Positions 35,455 through 46,853 of a stretch of 64,000 nt of DNA are shown piece after piece. Source of the stretch: Calycina herbarum (taxonomy: Eukaryota; Ascomycota; Leotiomycetes; Helotiales; Pezizellaceae); NCBI GenBank assembly GCA_001414485.1, contig LLEY01000037.1, forward strand, positions 1 to 64,000, written 5' to 3'. A model generated the notes under the pieces. That model worked only from the letters and a program-made list of their open reading frames with translations. It was not told where the DNA came from and searched no databases. Made by a program: the position numbers and the translations under genes. How positions within the stretch are numbered: position 1 is the stretch's first letter; each line of letters opens with the position of its first letter.

Positions 35455-38040
35455 TTCGAGTATTGCAAAGGAGTCGTGTTATTTGTTTTGTTGAGAAGTG
35501 AAAAGTTCATACTCAAAATTAGGTGACGACTTAAATGATATATATGCATTTCATGACCAACAAAAGGTCTATCAGATTATGACATCCTCAGAGATTCCAC
35601 CTTCTTCGCATGCCGCGGAATCCGTGACAATAACGTAAATAACTGAAGTGCTTGATCTTACTGTATGGCCAAGTGAGCCCAAGTCTTTTGATTTCCAATC
35701 CGGCTAAGACATCGGAATCGCGGAGCGGAATCGCATTCCGGGTTTTCTGCACGTGAGACGCAACTATAAACTATAACCAATTGTTCGTTTAATTAAGATC
35801 ATATTGCTAATAGTAATTTGGCTTGGGTTGTCTTCGAGTGTTGTAAATAATGCTTTACAAGTTCGCTTTTTGAGCATACACCCAGTTGTGACGAATTAAT
35901 TTCAAGATCACGGATCAGCATCCATAGATGAGAACAGGAGATACTCTAAATGTGTACCTTCAATTTGATTAATATCTTGTCATGAGACAACCCAGTAGAC
36001 ACTCTTCAGGTGTATCTCAAAATATGCCCTGGTCGTGTCCCACATAGAGTCGAAGACAGACATCGCGAAGGTCTCTGACAATTATGTTTGAGAATTCCAT
36101 GCAAGTAAGACAATGGAATGACGTAGACAGCCTAAAAGTATGTAAAGATTATGTGGCCGTTATTTCTCTCTTCCTACTTTCTGTCGTAGCTTATCTTATA
36201 GTGGATTTGGAACTTCAGTTTAGAATTTGGAGGGGATTGCTAAGCGAGCCTTTGGGGAGAACGAGGACAACGCAAGTTCCAACAGCGGAGATTATTGCTG
36301 GACGTGATAGAATAAAATCAAAACGAAAACAACTAGGTTGGAATAGAGAAACGAGAAATAATATAGATAATTTATAATATATCTATAGAAAGAGTTTAAG
36401 GAACAGTCGAAACTCTGTAATAAGTAGCCGGAGAAGTTATAAGTATTTCAGAACCTTAGCTTACCTGATGAGAATAGGCAATAAAAGTCTTTGCTAAGCT
36501 CAAAAGAATGTTTATCAAACTATATTATATCCCAAGGTTAGAAAAATTGATTCATAATTAAGTAATTAAACCTCTATAACTCTCCATACTCTCAAATACT
36601 TATAGATATCACTTGTAAGTACTTCCAATTAAATCAATTCTTCTAGACATTCTCGGAGACTTTTGTTAATCAGACAAATATACAACAAGCACTAACACGG
36701 CTACTTGAAATTGTTCATCCAAATGAACGAATCCCAAAAAACCGGCCAAAACCTCGACAGCAAAAGAGAAACCGAATTGAGAATATTCAGACGAAACTCT
36801 CTGCAGTAACAACTGCTTATAAACCTCATTCAATATCTTTTTATTCCCATCCCATCTAATAAGAAACGGAACGACCAAAAAGTGAATTGGGAAAGTAGAA
36901 ACTAAGCTAGCTATACGTACCTTCCTTCAGTTTAAATATACTGGTGACAGATTCATATCTTTCGTAGTAAAATCCCTGAAAGCGTCAGCGCTTTCGAGGG
37001 CACCGAATGCCACCTGATAATTTTAACAAGTCAACTATTTCAAGAAATGTAGTCAAATATCTAAGAATATAGAATTTCAACAGATGATCTTGAGAGAAGT
37101 CAATATCTAACCTAAGAATCTGAACTTAGATCGTTCGAAGAAAGATCTGCAGTTAAGTTGTCTGATTTGTCGGAATGCTATGTCACTTTATTTAACATAA
37201 TTACAAGTAACTATTTTGATTCTTCAGAATGCTTCAGATAAATACAATTTAGTAGAAATTATCTAGCTTCAGTAGAGTTGAGTTATAGTCCTATAGATTC
37301 TTGTAATACTACAGTATACTAAAAGATCAGAAACCCCAAAATAAAACGTAAGACTTACCAGAATATTCAAAAGACCTACTTTTTATTCACGCTTTCCTTC
37401 AAAATAACTCTGTCTCATTTATTTACGTATTCTACCCTTCTAGTATAACTGTTTTAAGTAAAGATTCAGTTGCCAGTGCCAATAGATATAGTAAAGAAAA
37501 AGGAGCCCTTGAAGCTAAAAATAGTTATATTCACTAACTAGGTAATGTAATCATAATCCGAACTTCTGGATCAAGAGAAAATCACTTCCACGCCAGAAAA
37601 GCATTCGACAGCGAGAAGATTCCACATTCAAGTGATCGGATTTAGTTGATGCGGAAATATGGAATCCAAAGTCTATGTACCTGAAGTCAAGGAGGTGTGT
37701 GTCAAAGCACAAAATTGCTGGGCAGTAGTTGAGAAGTGATGGGAAATATCAGAACCCACTCTTCTAAGCTGGAAATGTATAGCACCGTTGCTGATATCCA
37801 TTCTCGGGATCGCTATATGAGAAGTAAGAGAATTCATTTAAGTTGCAAATTTGGGAATCAAGGACAAGCCTCTGTTCAGTGTTCCCCGAAGATTGCGCAG
37901 CAGCAATATTTTATAATGCAACAGGCGGAGTAAGAATCCATTGCCGTTATATTAATCCCCGTTCTGGTTCTAATCACCATCCTTTATCACTACATTTCAT
38001 TAACCCCACCTCTTCTTCCTCTACCCATTCTTCTTGAGGG
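35455..38040. other. AT-rich gene-poor region
   Basis: Apart from the reductase promoter, only short frames occur. One (36084-36377, ATG start, one hydrophobic segment SLFLLSVVAYLIV) is not recognisable. The sequence looks like decayed intergenic DNA. Confidence 0.5.
35616..35740. promoter_or_regulatory. Cluster of CGG half-sites upstream of the reductase
   Basis: CGGAATCCG (35616-35624), CGGAATCG (35713-35720) and the palindrome CGGAATCGCATTCCG (35726-35740) lie 160-290 bp before ATG 35454. CGG..CCG inverted triplets are typical targets of fungal Zn2Cys6 regulators. A CACGTG follows at about 35750. Confidence 0.4.
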
Positions 38041-39297
38041 CTAATTAAACAAGTCCAACAAATCATTCAAATACTCCACCACCTCCACCCCCCTAATCAA
38101 CACCTCGTTCTTCGGAAAACATCCCGTGGGATTATAACAAGCAATTTGCTGTTCGATGAATGATCGATTTTGAGAATTCTGTTGTCATCTCGTCAGCTAG
38201 TTTTCATACTATACACTTTCTCAAACCCCTTCCCTTCCGAGAGAAGCAAGCCATGCTCGGAATCCAATACAAATGAATGGATATATAAATAGAGGGGCAG
38301 AAGAAGGAAAGAGAAGGAGAAGAACTCACACCACTCCTACTAGCCCACATCCTCTGTAATAACCTCACACCCCCCGCGACTCCACTGCTCTCACCATAAT
38401 TATTAATCATCTGTAATTCCTGGATCGCATGGAGGAAATGCACTGTTGAAGACAGGAAGGATTTGTATTCGGTGAGAATGGTTGGACATGGGTTTGTTGT
38501 ATTGGTCGAAAGCTGGTGGTTTGTCAAGGGATCTTGGTTTAGGGCTTGTTGTGATCGTGATGGAGATGATAGCGATAGTGGTTTATCAAGTTCAAAGCGA
38601 AGGGTTGTCGTTAAGTTTTGAAGGACTTTTGTTATTTTCTGGATAGGGGTGTTAGTCAGGGGCTCATTTGTCGAGAGTGGAAGGGGACGGCGAGGTGATT
38701 CTTTTAGTGGAGTTCTGGGGGGAAAGGCTGTGATCTTGAATTTGGAGCTTCTTTCCTAAATGAATTTTATACAATCATGCCGGAGAGAGACGCAAAGAGA
38801 TAGATGCAAAGAAAAGAAGGGACCAAAAAGAGGTAATAATCCCCTCTTCCATGCACCTTCAAGCCCAAGTCTCTCGTCCCAAGCGTAAGAAGAAGGAAAG
38901 AGCAACTCTTACTCCCTCGTCCAACCACCTTTAAAAAACGTCAAGAAACCAATTCCAAAAACCCAAGAAATGAAACCCAAACCCAAATCCAGACCTAAGA
39001 GCAAATAACAAAGTAACGCAACAAGAAAGAAAACCCCCAAAAACTTACATCCTCAAGTGCCCCCTTCTCATACCCCCCACGCCCACCAAACACGACCTGC
39101 TCTTCCCTTCCCAACCCAGCACCACCCATCCCATCCATCCTCCCCTCAACCTTTCCATCCAACCCCTTCAAAATCCCATAGCCACCCTCAGTAACGCCCC
39201 CCAAATACCTCATACTCTCCAACGTGATCCTCCCCTGCACACATACCCCCATCAGCACCCCCACAAGCAACACCATCAAGGAGCCATAATTGCGCAT
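38041..39297 (-). CDS. Predicted secreted protein of unknown function
   Basis: Three exons (39297-39049, 38755-38330, 38178-38041) give 270 residues, all junctions in phase 0. The N-terminus MRNYGSLMVLLVGVLMGVCVQG is a clear signal peptide, and no other membrane segment follows, so secretion is likely. The mature part starts RITLESMRYLGGV, has a Pro/Ser/Thr-rich middle (FPPRTPLKESPRRPLPL), a helical segment ILTEYKSFLSSTVHFLHAIQ, and a C-terminal CYNPTGCFPKNEVLIRGVE with two close cysteines, ending VEYLNDLLDLFN. Intron 1 (293 bp) is long for this window and could hide another small exon. I recognise no family. An extracellular or host-facing role is possible but unproven. Confidence 0.65.
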
Positions 39298-40407
39298 CGT
39301 TCTTTCATCGATGATGTTGCACGTTTTCAAACTCGACGAGGAATACTGAGAACTAAAGTCGGGTTCAAGAAACAAAGGTTCTATTATCTAAGATGATTCA
39401 TGCTTGTTTTGTTGTGTTTCGCTGTTGATGTTGACGACGGACGGAAGTCGTACAAGACCCCGGCCTCTGTATGGGGGTAGATAGGCAGGTGCCTCATTGC
39501 CCCTCCAAGGCTGCTACAGAACACCAAAAGCGCTAGTTATTGTAACGCTAACTGTCGGGTATCAAAGAGGTGAGTTGCGTTGTTTTCCTCAGACTGACTT
39601 TCCTACATTTTCTGACGGTTGTATTTGCACCCTACGGATCCTGGCTTCGGATGTCACTATGGATCTACGAGTTCACGGATAATTTACGCACTTCATCAAG
39701 AAAAACCATTCTATCATATCATGACTTTATTTAGCTATTTTACCCAGCTCACTCTTATCGGTTTCTTAGTACAAAGCCAAGGATTCAACAAGCCAGACGG
39801 AACAACCCAACCCAGCTCAGGCCACGCCATACCATTCTGCCCCCCCTTCACCCGGAGTTGTAAGATTGCTGTCCACTGCTCATCACCGCGTACACGACAT
39901 CAGCATCCAGCCAGGCCGTATAGTATTTGCACGAACCCGCTATCATAACACCAAACCCCCTCGAAAAAGAGAGGGCTCGCCGTCATTATTAAAAAAAAAA
40001 ATGAGAATACGAAGAATTGAACCAAGACATTCCCCTGTAGTATTGAGACACGCACCCTCCCGTAGACTCGTCAAAAGGAAGAGAGCCCTTGCAATCAATA
40101 GAAACAGAATCCACTTCCGGTTACAGGAGGAAAAGGAAAGAATCAGAAAAATAAAAACAGAGAAACAGATTCAACAGGCAAGGTGATTTTGTACACAGTT
40201 CAGAAAAAACCCCGCTTCCACCGAAATTTTGACGTCCGGGACTGGTTTGTTGAGCGACTGAGTGATCCGAAAACGAAATGGGATGAGTACAGGTGTGCAT
40301 GCCTGCTGTTGGTATAATAAAGCACCGCCGAATTTTGTAAAATGAACGCCTATGTATCCGAGTGCAAGGAAATTTCTTGTGCGCATGTAGCAAATGAATG
40401 CCAATGA
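39298..40407. other. Spacer between secreted-protein gene and G-alpha
   Basis: Contains the promoter of the secreted-protein gene, a doubtful small secreted ORF (listed separately) and the G-alpha 3' UTR (up to 40407). Confidence 0.5.
39721..39948 (+). CDS. Doubtful small secreted Cys-containing peptide
   Basis: ATG 39721 opens 75 residues: a hydrophobic start MTLFSYFTQLTLIGFLVQSQ like a signal peptide, then a polar stretch with four cysteines (FC, SC, HC, IC). Size and shape match small secreted fungal proteins, but short frames of this kind also arise by chance and there is no splice or family support. Confidence 0.2.
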   Translation: MTLFSYFTQLTLIGFLVQSQGFNKPDGTTQPSSGHAIPFCPPFTRSCKIAVHCSSPRTRHQHPARPYSICTNPLS

Positions 40408-41829
40408 TTATATGAGACCGCAAAGACGAAGGTTGTCCTGAATGATGATATCTGTAAAGATTAGTTTCTGCTCATAAACGCGAATGTTCAGTACTTACCA
40501 TTGACGGCGGCCATGACGAATCGAATTTGGGTGGTGTCAGTGGCGCAGGTGAAATGAGTATAGATTTGCTTGGTCTCATGCTGGTTCAGGCTGACGAATC
40601 GGTTCAAGATATACTCGCATGCTGCTGTGTAGTCGTCTCCTCCTTCATAATCTGGGAAGTAGTTTCTCATTGGGCTGACTGGAAGCTTCTCCTTGAATCG
40701 ATCGATCTTGTTCAAGAACAGAATGATGGACGTCTTGACGAACCATCTCGAGTTGCAAATTGAGTCGAACAAAGTAAGTGCCTCCTGCATACGGTTGACG
40801 GTCTCATCCTCGAAGAGAAGTTGATCGTACTCGGAAATGGCGACAAGGAAGAGGATGGTTGTGACGTTTTCAAAGCAATGAATCCACTTCTTTCGTTCCG
40901 AACGTTGTCCTCCGACATCGAACATGCGATATGTTAGGTCACCGATGATGAAGGTTGTCTCTGTAATACCAGTGGTCTTGACACGCGAGCGCAAAACATC
41001 CTGATCGTCTGGCATATAGTCGTGCTGGGCGATACGGTCGACATTGTCAAAGTAGCTAGAAAGTTTGAATTAGCACACAGGGAAGAGGAGAACCAAGAAC
41101 CGTATAGGCTTACTATCTTGCGGAATCGTTCAATTGATACTCTCTTGATCGCTTGAAACAGTCTAGAACACCCTGATCTTTCCACAAAGCCGCAATGGCA
41201 GTACCAACCTCAGGTGGGAGATTGTCGCCTTCAATCTGGGCAGGCTGCATGAAGATGGTTTGAACGTGGTACTCGGCTCTCTGGTCGTCCAATGGAAGTT
41301 CTAATGATTCCATGGCCTCCAGAATGACTCGCATTGATTGAACCGTGTTGCTGAAAATGATTTCCTTAAACGACTCCCTCTCATCGCGTGAGTAGCCTCC
41401 CTCGTGGATGAGCTTCATTTGTTTGATAATTGTCGACTTTCCAGATTCACCAGCACCTACACCACTGAGTGTTAGTCGCCGCGCATTTCCAATAAGAAGT
41501 CCTCAACCAAGCGAGACGCGGTCCCAGTGAACCATGCCTTGAACAGGTTCTTCGCTTCGCTACATTCAGGTATGTAGTTCATCGCTGACCCACAGCGGGC
41601 AGAAGGTGTGGCCGTTCCTCGGTGGTTTGACCATCACTTTTGACTGCCCGCCATCATCCAGAGCCCGGTATTCGAAGGTGAAGATGATAACCACCAATAG
41701 AATGAACGTACCAAGAAGGAGCATCTTAATCTCGTTGCGCTGCAACATCTTATCCCGCTTCAACTGATTCTCGATCTCCTCATTCCGGGCCTTGCCCTCC
41801 TTCTCCTCGGTGCTCAAACCGCAACCCAT
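40408..41829 (-). CDS. gna1: Heterotrimeric G-protein alpha subunit, group I (BCG1/GNA-1/FadA type)
   Basis: Four exons (41829-41712, 41456-41114, 41055-40499, 40451-40408) give exactly 353 residues, the usual size of fungal group I G-alpha. It relays receptor signals to adenylate cyclase and MAP-kinase paths, controlling growth, development and, in pathogens, virulence. Visible: N-terminal MGCGLS for myristoylation (Gly2) and palmitoylation (Cys3); P-loop GAGESGKS formed across intron 1; switch I RSRVKTTG; switch [10 protein letters not shown] with the GTPase glutamine; NKID; TCATDT; and the C-terminal CGLI, whose cysteine is the pertussis-toxin ADP-ribosylation site. Intron 1 is 255 bp, longer than most here. 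All residues needed for activity are present. The name follows Neurospora usage; the orthologous Botrytis gene is bcg1. Confidence 0.97.
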
Positions 41830-44800
41830 TTTGACTGATTATTATACGACGATTGGAGATCGTAAGGTGGAAGTTTTTTATTCGAGGCGATATGAACAGA
41901 AAGGAGTTGCGTCTAGATCAAGAGAGCATGTTAGCGTTGGCCTTTAGCAGATCGAGATGGCGAAGCTGAGGGGCCACTAGAATAGCGCGGAGTGAGAGCG
42001 TCAACCACTATCGTAGACTAGATCGAAGGTGAAACTCGGAGCATCAATTATTGAGAGGGGAGGAAGCTCTCGCATGCTCGAGAATAAAGGATTGCCCGAG
42101 GGTTTGTTCGCCCGAAATCTGTCGATGTCCGGATGGTGGTTGACTTGTGTCTCCGGATTCGCTGAAGAGGCCCGCGGCAGAAGTTCAATCTTCACCGGAA
42201 TTGAGCTGGTGAAGGGAGGAGAGAAAGCATACCAGATTGCGATTAAACGCAGTATTACTTGGATGCACCAGGCGACGGACGCTTCCAATACACCTCCTGT
42301 TGATGGACGGCGGATTGGGGTTGATGGATGGTGGTGGTGTTTGTAATGCGAAGGAGGAGGGTCCTAAGAGTAGAAAATAGGGAGGGCACAAAGGGTGTTG
42401 CGCCTGAGAGTGCAGGCCCCTACTAGTGAAATTGTGTTGGGGGCTTGTGCGTACAGTGGATTTCGAAAGATGGCTAGGAGGAAACAGTGGAGGAACAACA
42501 AGATTTGCTCTTTCACAATATCAAGACATCAATTCACAATAACAACACAAGACCAATTGTCTCTCATTATTCTCTTGCATCACTGCATCAACAATAAAGC
42601 GCAGCATGCAAGTCTACAATCCACAATCCGGTTACATACATTAGATGAGATGCACCCTTCCAACTCTTTACTGAAAAGCGAGTTTGTTGATCAAGAAGGT
42701 GGGTGTGCTCAGTAAAAGCCGCCACCGCTATCCCCAAGCTGTTACTTGGATCGATTCTTACATTCTTACATTCTTACATTCTTACGAGGCTGGAAGATGC
42801 CTACTGAGTACGAGGACAGAGGAGGGGAAGAGGATAGTTTCTGTACCACCTGTCATCTAAAAATACTCCATCCATTTCAAATCCAAAACAATCATCTTGC
42901 CACTGTCAACGTCTGCCATCTTCCAAACAAACGCTCCAACATCAGATACAACAGTCCCCGTACTCGTACGGAGGAAATAGTACTATACTTCCAAGTCAGC
43001 ATCAAAAGATGCCCGAATTTGGATCTGGCAGGCTTGCAGAGAAGGTCAGCCAGCAACCGCTGCAGCCGAAGCTGATATGCCAAAGCGTTAGGATACATGA
43101 TGCAGGCTGCGCTGCACAGAGGCTACCAACGAGCTGAAAAGGAACATGAATAAGTCTAGCACTACTACTACCGTCGAAGACCAGCCTAGAGCCAGTCTAC
43201 TTGCTACCCCAAGTCTAATATTCTCAATAGTTTTCTACCCTCCACTCTCAACTCAACACCAAAAGAACCCCACGAAATGCCGCAAATTGGTGGTCCCATA
43301 GATTATCTCACCAGTGTCGCATCAACGAGATGGTTGTTCTCATCCTCCCCAAAAGGCTCGTTGATTGGACGAGCGATGTGCTGAAGGTCGGGGGATTTGC
43401 CTGCACACCAGGATGCTCGGCTCCTTTCCAAGGATGGGATGACTGCTCGGCAGCCAACGAAAGTCCACCCATCTTGCATCCCCGTCGTATCAGATCTCAA
43501 AAAAGCTCCATACAATCCCTTCCGCCCTTCAAACTCTCTCCAACTTCTTGCCAAAGAGCCAAGGGAAGTCCCAGGTCCAGAAGCAGAACCTCCGCAATGA
43601 AAATTGGAGAAGGAGTTTCAACTAGTCTTTTGATGGTTCGATGATTCAACTGGAAGTCTTGAAGCTTTGCCACTGAAATTTCTTGGTGAACCAAACTCAA
43701 TCGGTAGATCTCGATATCTGACTTTTTTCGCGGGATTTGTGCGCATCAAACACCGTTTAAATCGTGATCGTTTGGACGACTTTCAAAAACAGAACGTGGG
43801 CAACTTACTCAGTCCCTCTTCTCTCTCAACCAAATCCAGGTTTCTTCAAGCACTTCTGCACCTGTTGCCAATTTTACATGCACAATCTGCAAGCAACCCG
43901 GACGCCACAGAAACCGTTAGACCACTCACACGCCCTTCTTCCCAAAATCAATACCGATTCAATGTTACCCGCTCTCTCTGTACCTGAGGCACACTATCTC
44001 CTCCCAGGGTATGCCAGGCCAGGCCATTTTTAGCTCTCCACATGCAGGAGGATGAGCCTCCTGTTCGTCGGCTTTTGGTGGTGTAGAAAAGCCATCACCA
44101 ACGTACCTTTTTACGAAAGAGGATGCTTTCACCCGGAGGATCGATGATCACCACAGCTGCATCGTCAGAGAGTGGATTGTCGAAATGTCGGTGACGGGTA
44201 CACATGCGGAGCAAAGTTCTTCCAAGGCCGGGAAATAGAATCCCCTTCTGATTCTCCTCAATCTTCAGGGTGTCACCATCGCATGATGCCTGTGAAACGG
44301 GAGACACTTTAGACTCACCAAACCCACAGCAATCCCACTCTAAGGCATAAACAATGATCGACTCTCCTTCCCTGTCCCTTCCATAGAAGCCTTCTAGAAA
44401 AACGGCGGATCTCAGATTCTCACCCTCCAAACAACACGGGAAGGAAGATCGCGAGAGTCAGATTTCGAGTTGGCAGGTTGGGATGTGCTCTCTCTTTCCT
44501 TGTTGTTCAGTTTCAAAAATTATACCCCATCGACGATTCTCTATAGAAACCGACATGGATGGAAATCCTAAACTCTTTCAGACTGCACACCCCATTTGAC
44601 AATCCGAGCTTGCCCCTGGCTCTTTCTTGACGAATTTCAAATTTCGAATTGCCACGCGAACCACGCGAGGGGTGGAGACCTGGGATTGTGATTGCGATGA
44701 TTGGCGACCCTAATTTGAAGGCGCGTTCGAAATTTCCTTCTGGAAGACATTCAATGATTTACCGGAGATGGTACTCTAAATCCGTACACGATTTATTGAA

Positions 44801-46167
44801 CTCGTTTCCCGGTTTGGTGATCAAGCGGATCCTGCGAAATAAGGTGCTTATCTTTTATGGTTATTCCTGGTGATTATCCGTTTTTTATTTTCGTGTTGCG
44901 AGACAGAGTACAAAGTCCTATCCAGTTTTGTGTTGCTTTTCACCCCTTTACAGTATATAGTTCTTGCGAGCACCATTGATATTCCTTTGCGCGCCATTCA
45001 ATCTTCTCTGTTTACCAGGCGATGAGTAAGAGCGAGGCTTTGCGCAAAATGCGACGTTTGATTTTGGACAAGTTGAAGCGAAGGGCGAAGGCCGGCAGTT
45101 GTAGGGAGTTCACACTGTGACTTCCAAGACAGAAAAGGATGCTTCCCGAATGTCTTTTTGAGTTCCAAGCTCCGTACTGGACTTTCCTATTAGAGTATAT
45201 CGAGTTGTTGTGTGGTCCGATAAAGTGTCAAAAGCTTGAGGCTTGAATTCCCTTCGGCAACTCTTGCCAGTGCCAGACCGAGTATCTGAGCTTTTCATTG
45301 TTGTCAAACTCGAGAAACGGAGAGGGTCCCTTGACAGAACTCTTTCCGATATCTAAGACCACCAGGGGGTGCAGTAATTCGTAACTGGTTAAGGATAAAG
45401 TACCTCTACTCTGCTCTGAGGCAGTGCTCTCTTAAATATCTAATCAAGACTCGCAAAATCAATTGGATTATTGCACCATTGGATTCATACTACCTTTACT
45501 ATTCCACAAGAGGTGGGGAAATTGTAAAGGGGTAAGTCAGGAATTCCTGCAACCTTTGTATGTAATTGTCGAAATCATGTTTTTGTGCTGAATTATCTGG
45601 GCAAAATGATAGGCCATTGAGAAAAAGAAGAGGAATAAAAGCATGTTCTGTGATTCAAGTTGAGAAGCCATTCATACAATACGAGTCTGCGGTAAGCTTG
45701 GCATTTTGTAGGAGAGTGAGGCTTTTCTCTCTAGGTATAACCTTCCTCCGAGAACGCTGAAAAAGACAGGAAATCAAATTCTCAATTTTTTAAAATGCTC
45801 TCATGCAATAATTGTGTCTGAACTCCTAGGGGACTGGAGGAAGGGGATGTAGGCAGAGTAAAGCTCGGGATTCTTACTATATTCCCAAGATATTGTCTAA
45901 TCATGACTAGCAAACAGCTACCTTCTTCAATACACTTTTTTCTATTTCGTCAATCAGAACACACGACGAAGGAACTTATTTCAAGCATTCATTGATTGTC
46001 CAAAACCCCATGTAACGACTCATACCCCTCTAACAGAACCAATATCAATCAATCTATCAGACTCTCCCTCCAAACCAATTCAACAAAAACTCACACCCTC
46101 AAGGTCTAGCAACCAACAGAGGAGAAAAACCCTCACACCATCAATCTAAAATCTTCTTACAAAAACC
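41830..46167. other. 4.3-kb gene-poor region
   Basis: The first part is the G-alpha promoter and leader. An 8-bp microsatellite lies at 42754. Minus-strand open segments at 44430-44095 and 43700-43303 look partly coding (see findings) but lack an ATG and a clear gene model. The rest shows nothing recognisable. Confidence 0.5.
42754..42785. repeat. (ATTCTTAC)4 microsatellite
   Basis: Four perfect 8-bp units in gene-free DNA. Confidence 0.9.
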
Positions 46168-46853
46168 TCACATACTCCTCTTCCTCACCAAACCCGACCC
46201 ACAATACCCCCCACAATCATCCCTATGAATCCGTCCTCCCCCCTCATTAATAGAAACAACACTATCCCCCCTCAAGCTCCCCGCCCCATCAAACCGACTA
46301 CTCTCCCCCAAATTATTAACCCACCCATACCTTCCATCAAAAAGCGCCGTGCGCTCCCCCTCTGCTTCCCTCGCCCTCTCCGTCCCTTTCACAAAAGGCA
46401 ACTTATGCTTCCCCACCTCGCCCAGTTTCCCGAAGAAGCCCTTGAATACGTTGCCCGCCTCGAGATTCATTCGCGCTGCCTTCCCGATGTTGGCGCGTGT
46501 GTTTTCGTAACTGGCCAGCTTTCCGCGGACGTATTTTGCGCCGGCTTTGTAGGTCTTGCGGATGTAGAAGCAGATTACTAGGAGGGTGAGGATGAGGAGG
46601 GCGATCATGATTCCGACTTGGATGATGAGGAGTTAGTATTGTTATTTCTAGAGGGGTGGCTGAGGGACTGCTCCTGAAGAAATCCGAGAGACGGGGGGGA
46701 AAAAGTTGGAGCATAGTTACGTTCGAGACGAGAAATTGAGAAGACGGTTGTGTGTGGGCGAGAGATATGGCGAACGGGGGTGAAGCGGTAGGCGTGGAAG
46801 TCGCCTGGTCGTCGACCGGCTGCTAGAGAACGTCGGATGTAGTGGGCTGTCAT
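46168..46853 (-). CDS. Small single-pass membrane protein of unknown function
   Basis: Two open segments overlap by ATGA when read unspliced. A 104-bp intron (46720-46617; GTAACT donor, perfect TACTAAC branch point at 46638-46632, CAAG acceptor) removes the stop and joins exon 46853-46721 to 46616-46168 in frame, giving 193 residues. The N-terminus MTAHYIRRSLAAGRRP is basic. The junction reads SISRLE-LGIMIALL, running straight into one membrane helix IMIALLILTLLVICFYI. A Lys/Arg-rich side (RKTYKAGAKYVRGKLASYEN) and a hydrophilic tail with two clustered cysteines follow. The positive charge after the helix suggests that side faces the cytosol or matrix. I recognise no family. Confidence 0.7.

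Noticed and set aside
36084..36377. 97-residue ATG frame with one hydrophobic stretch
   Set aside because: Isolated in AT-rich DNA with no homology I recognise and no supporting splice or context signal.
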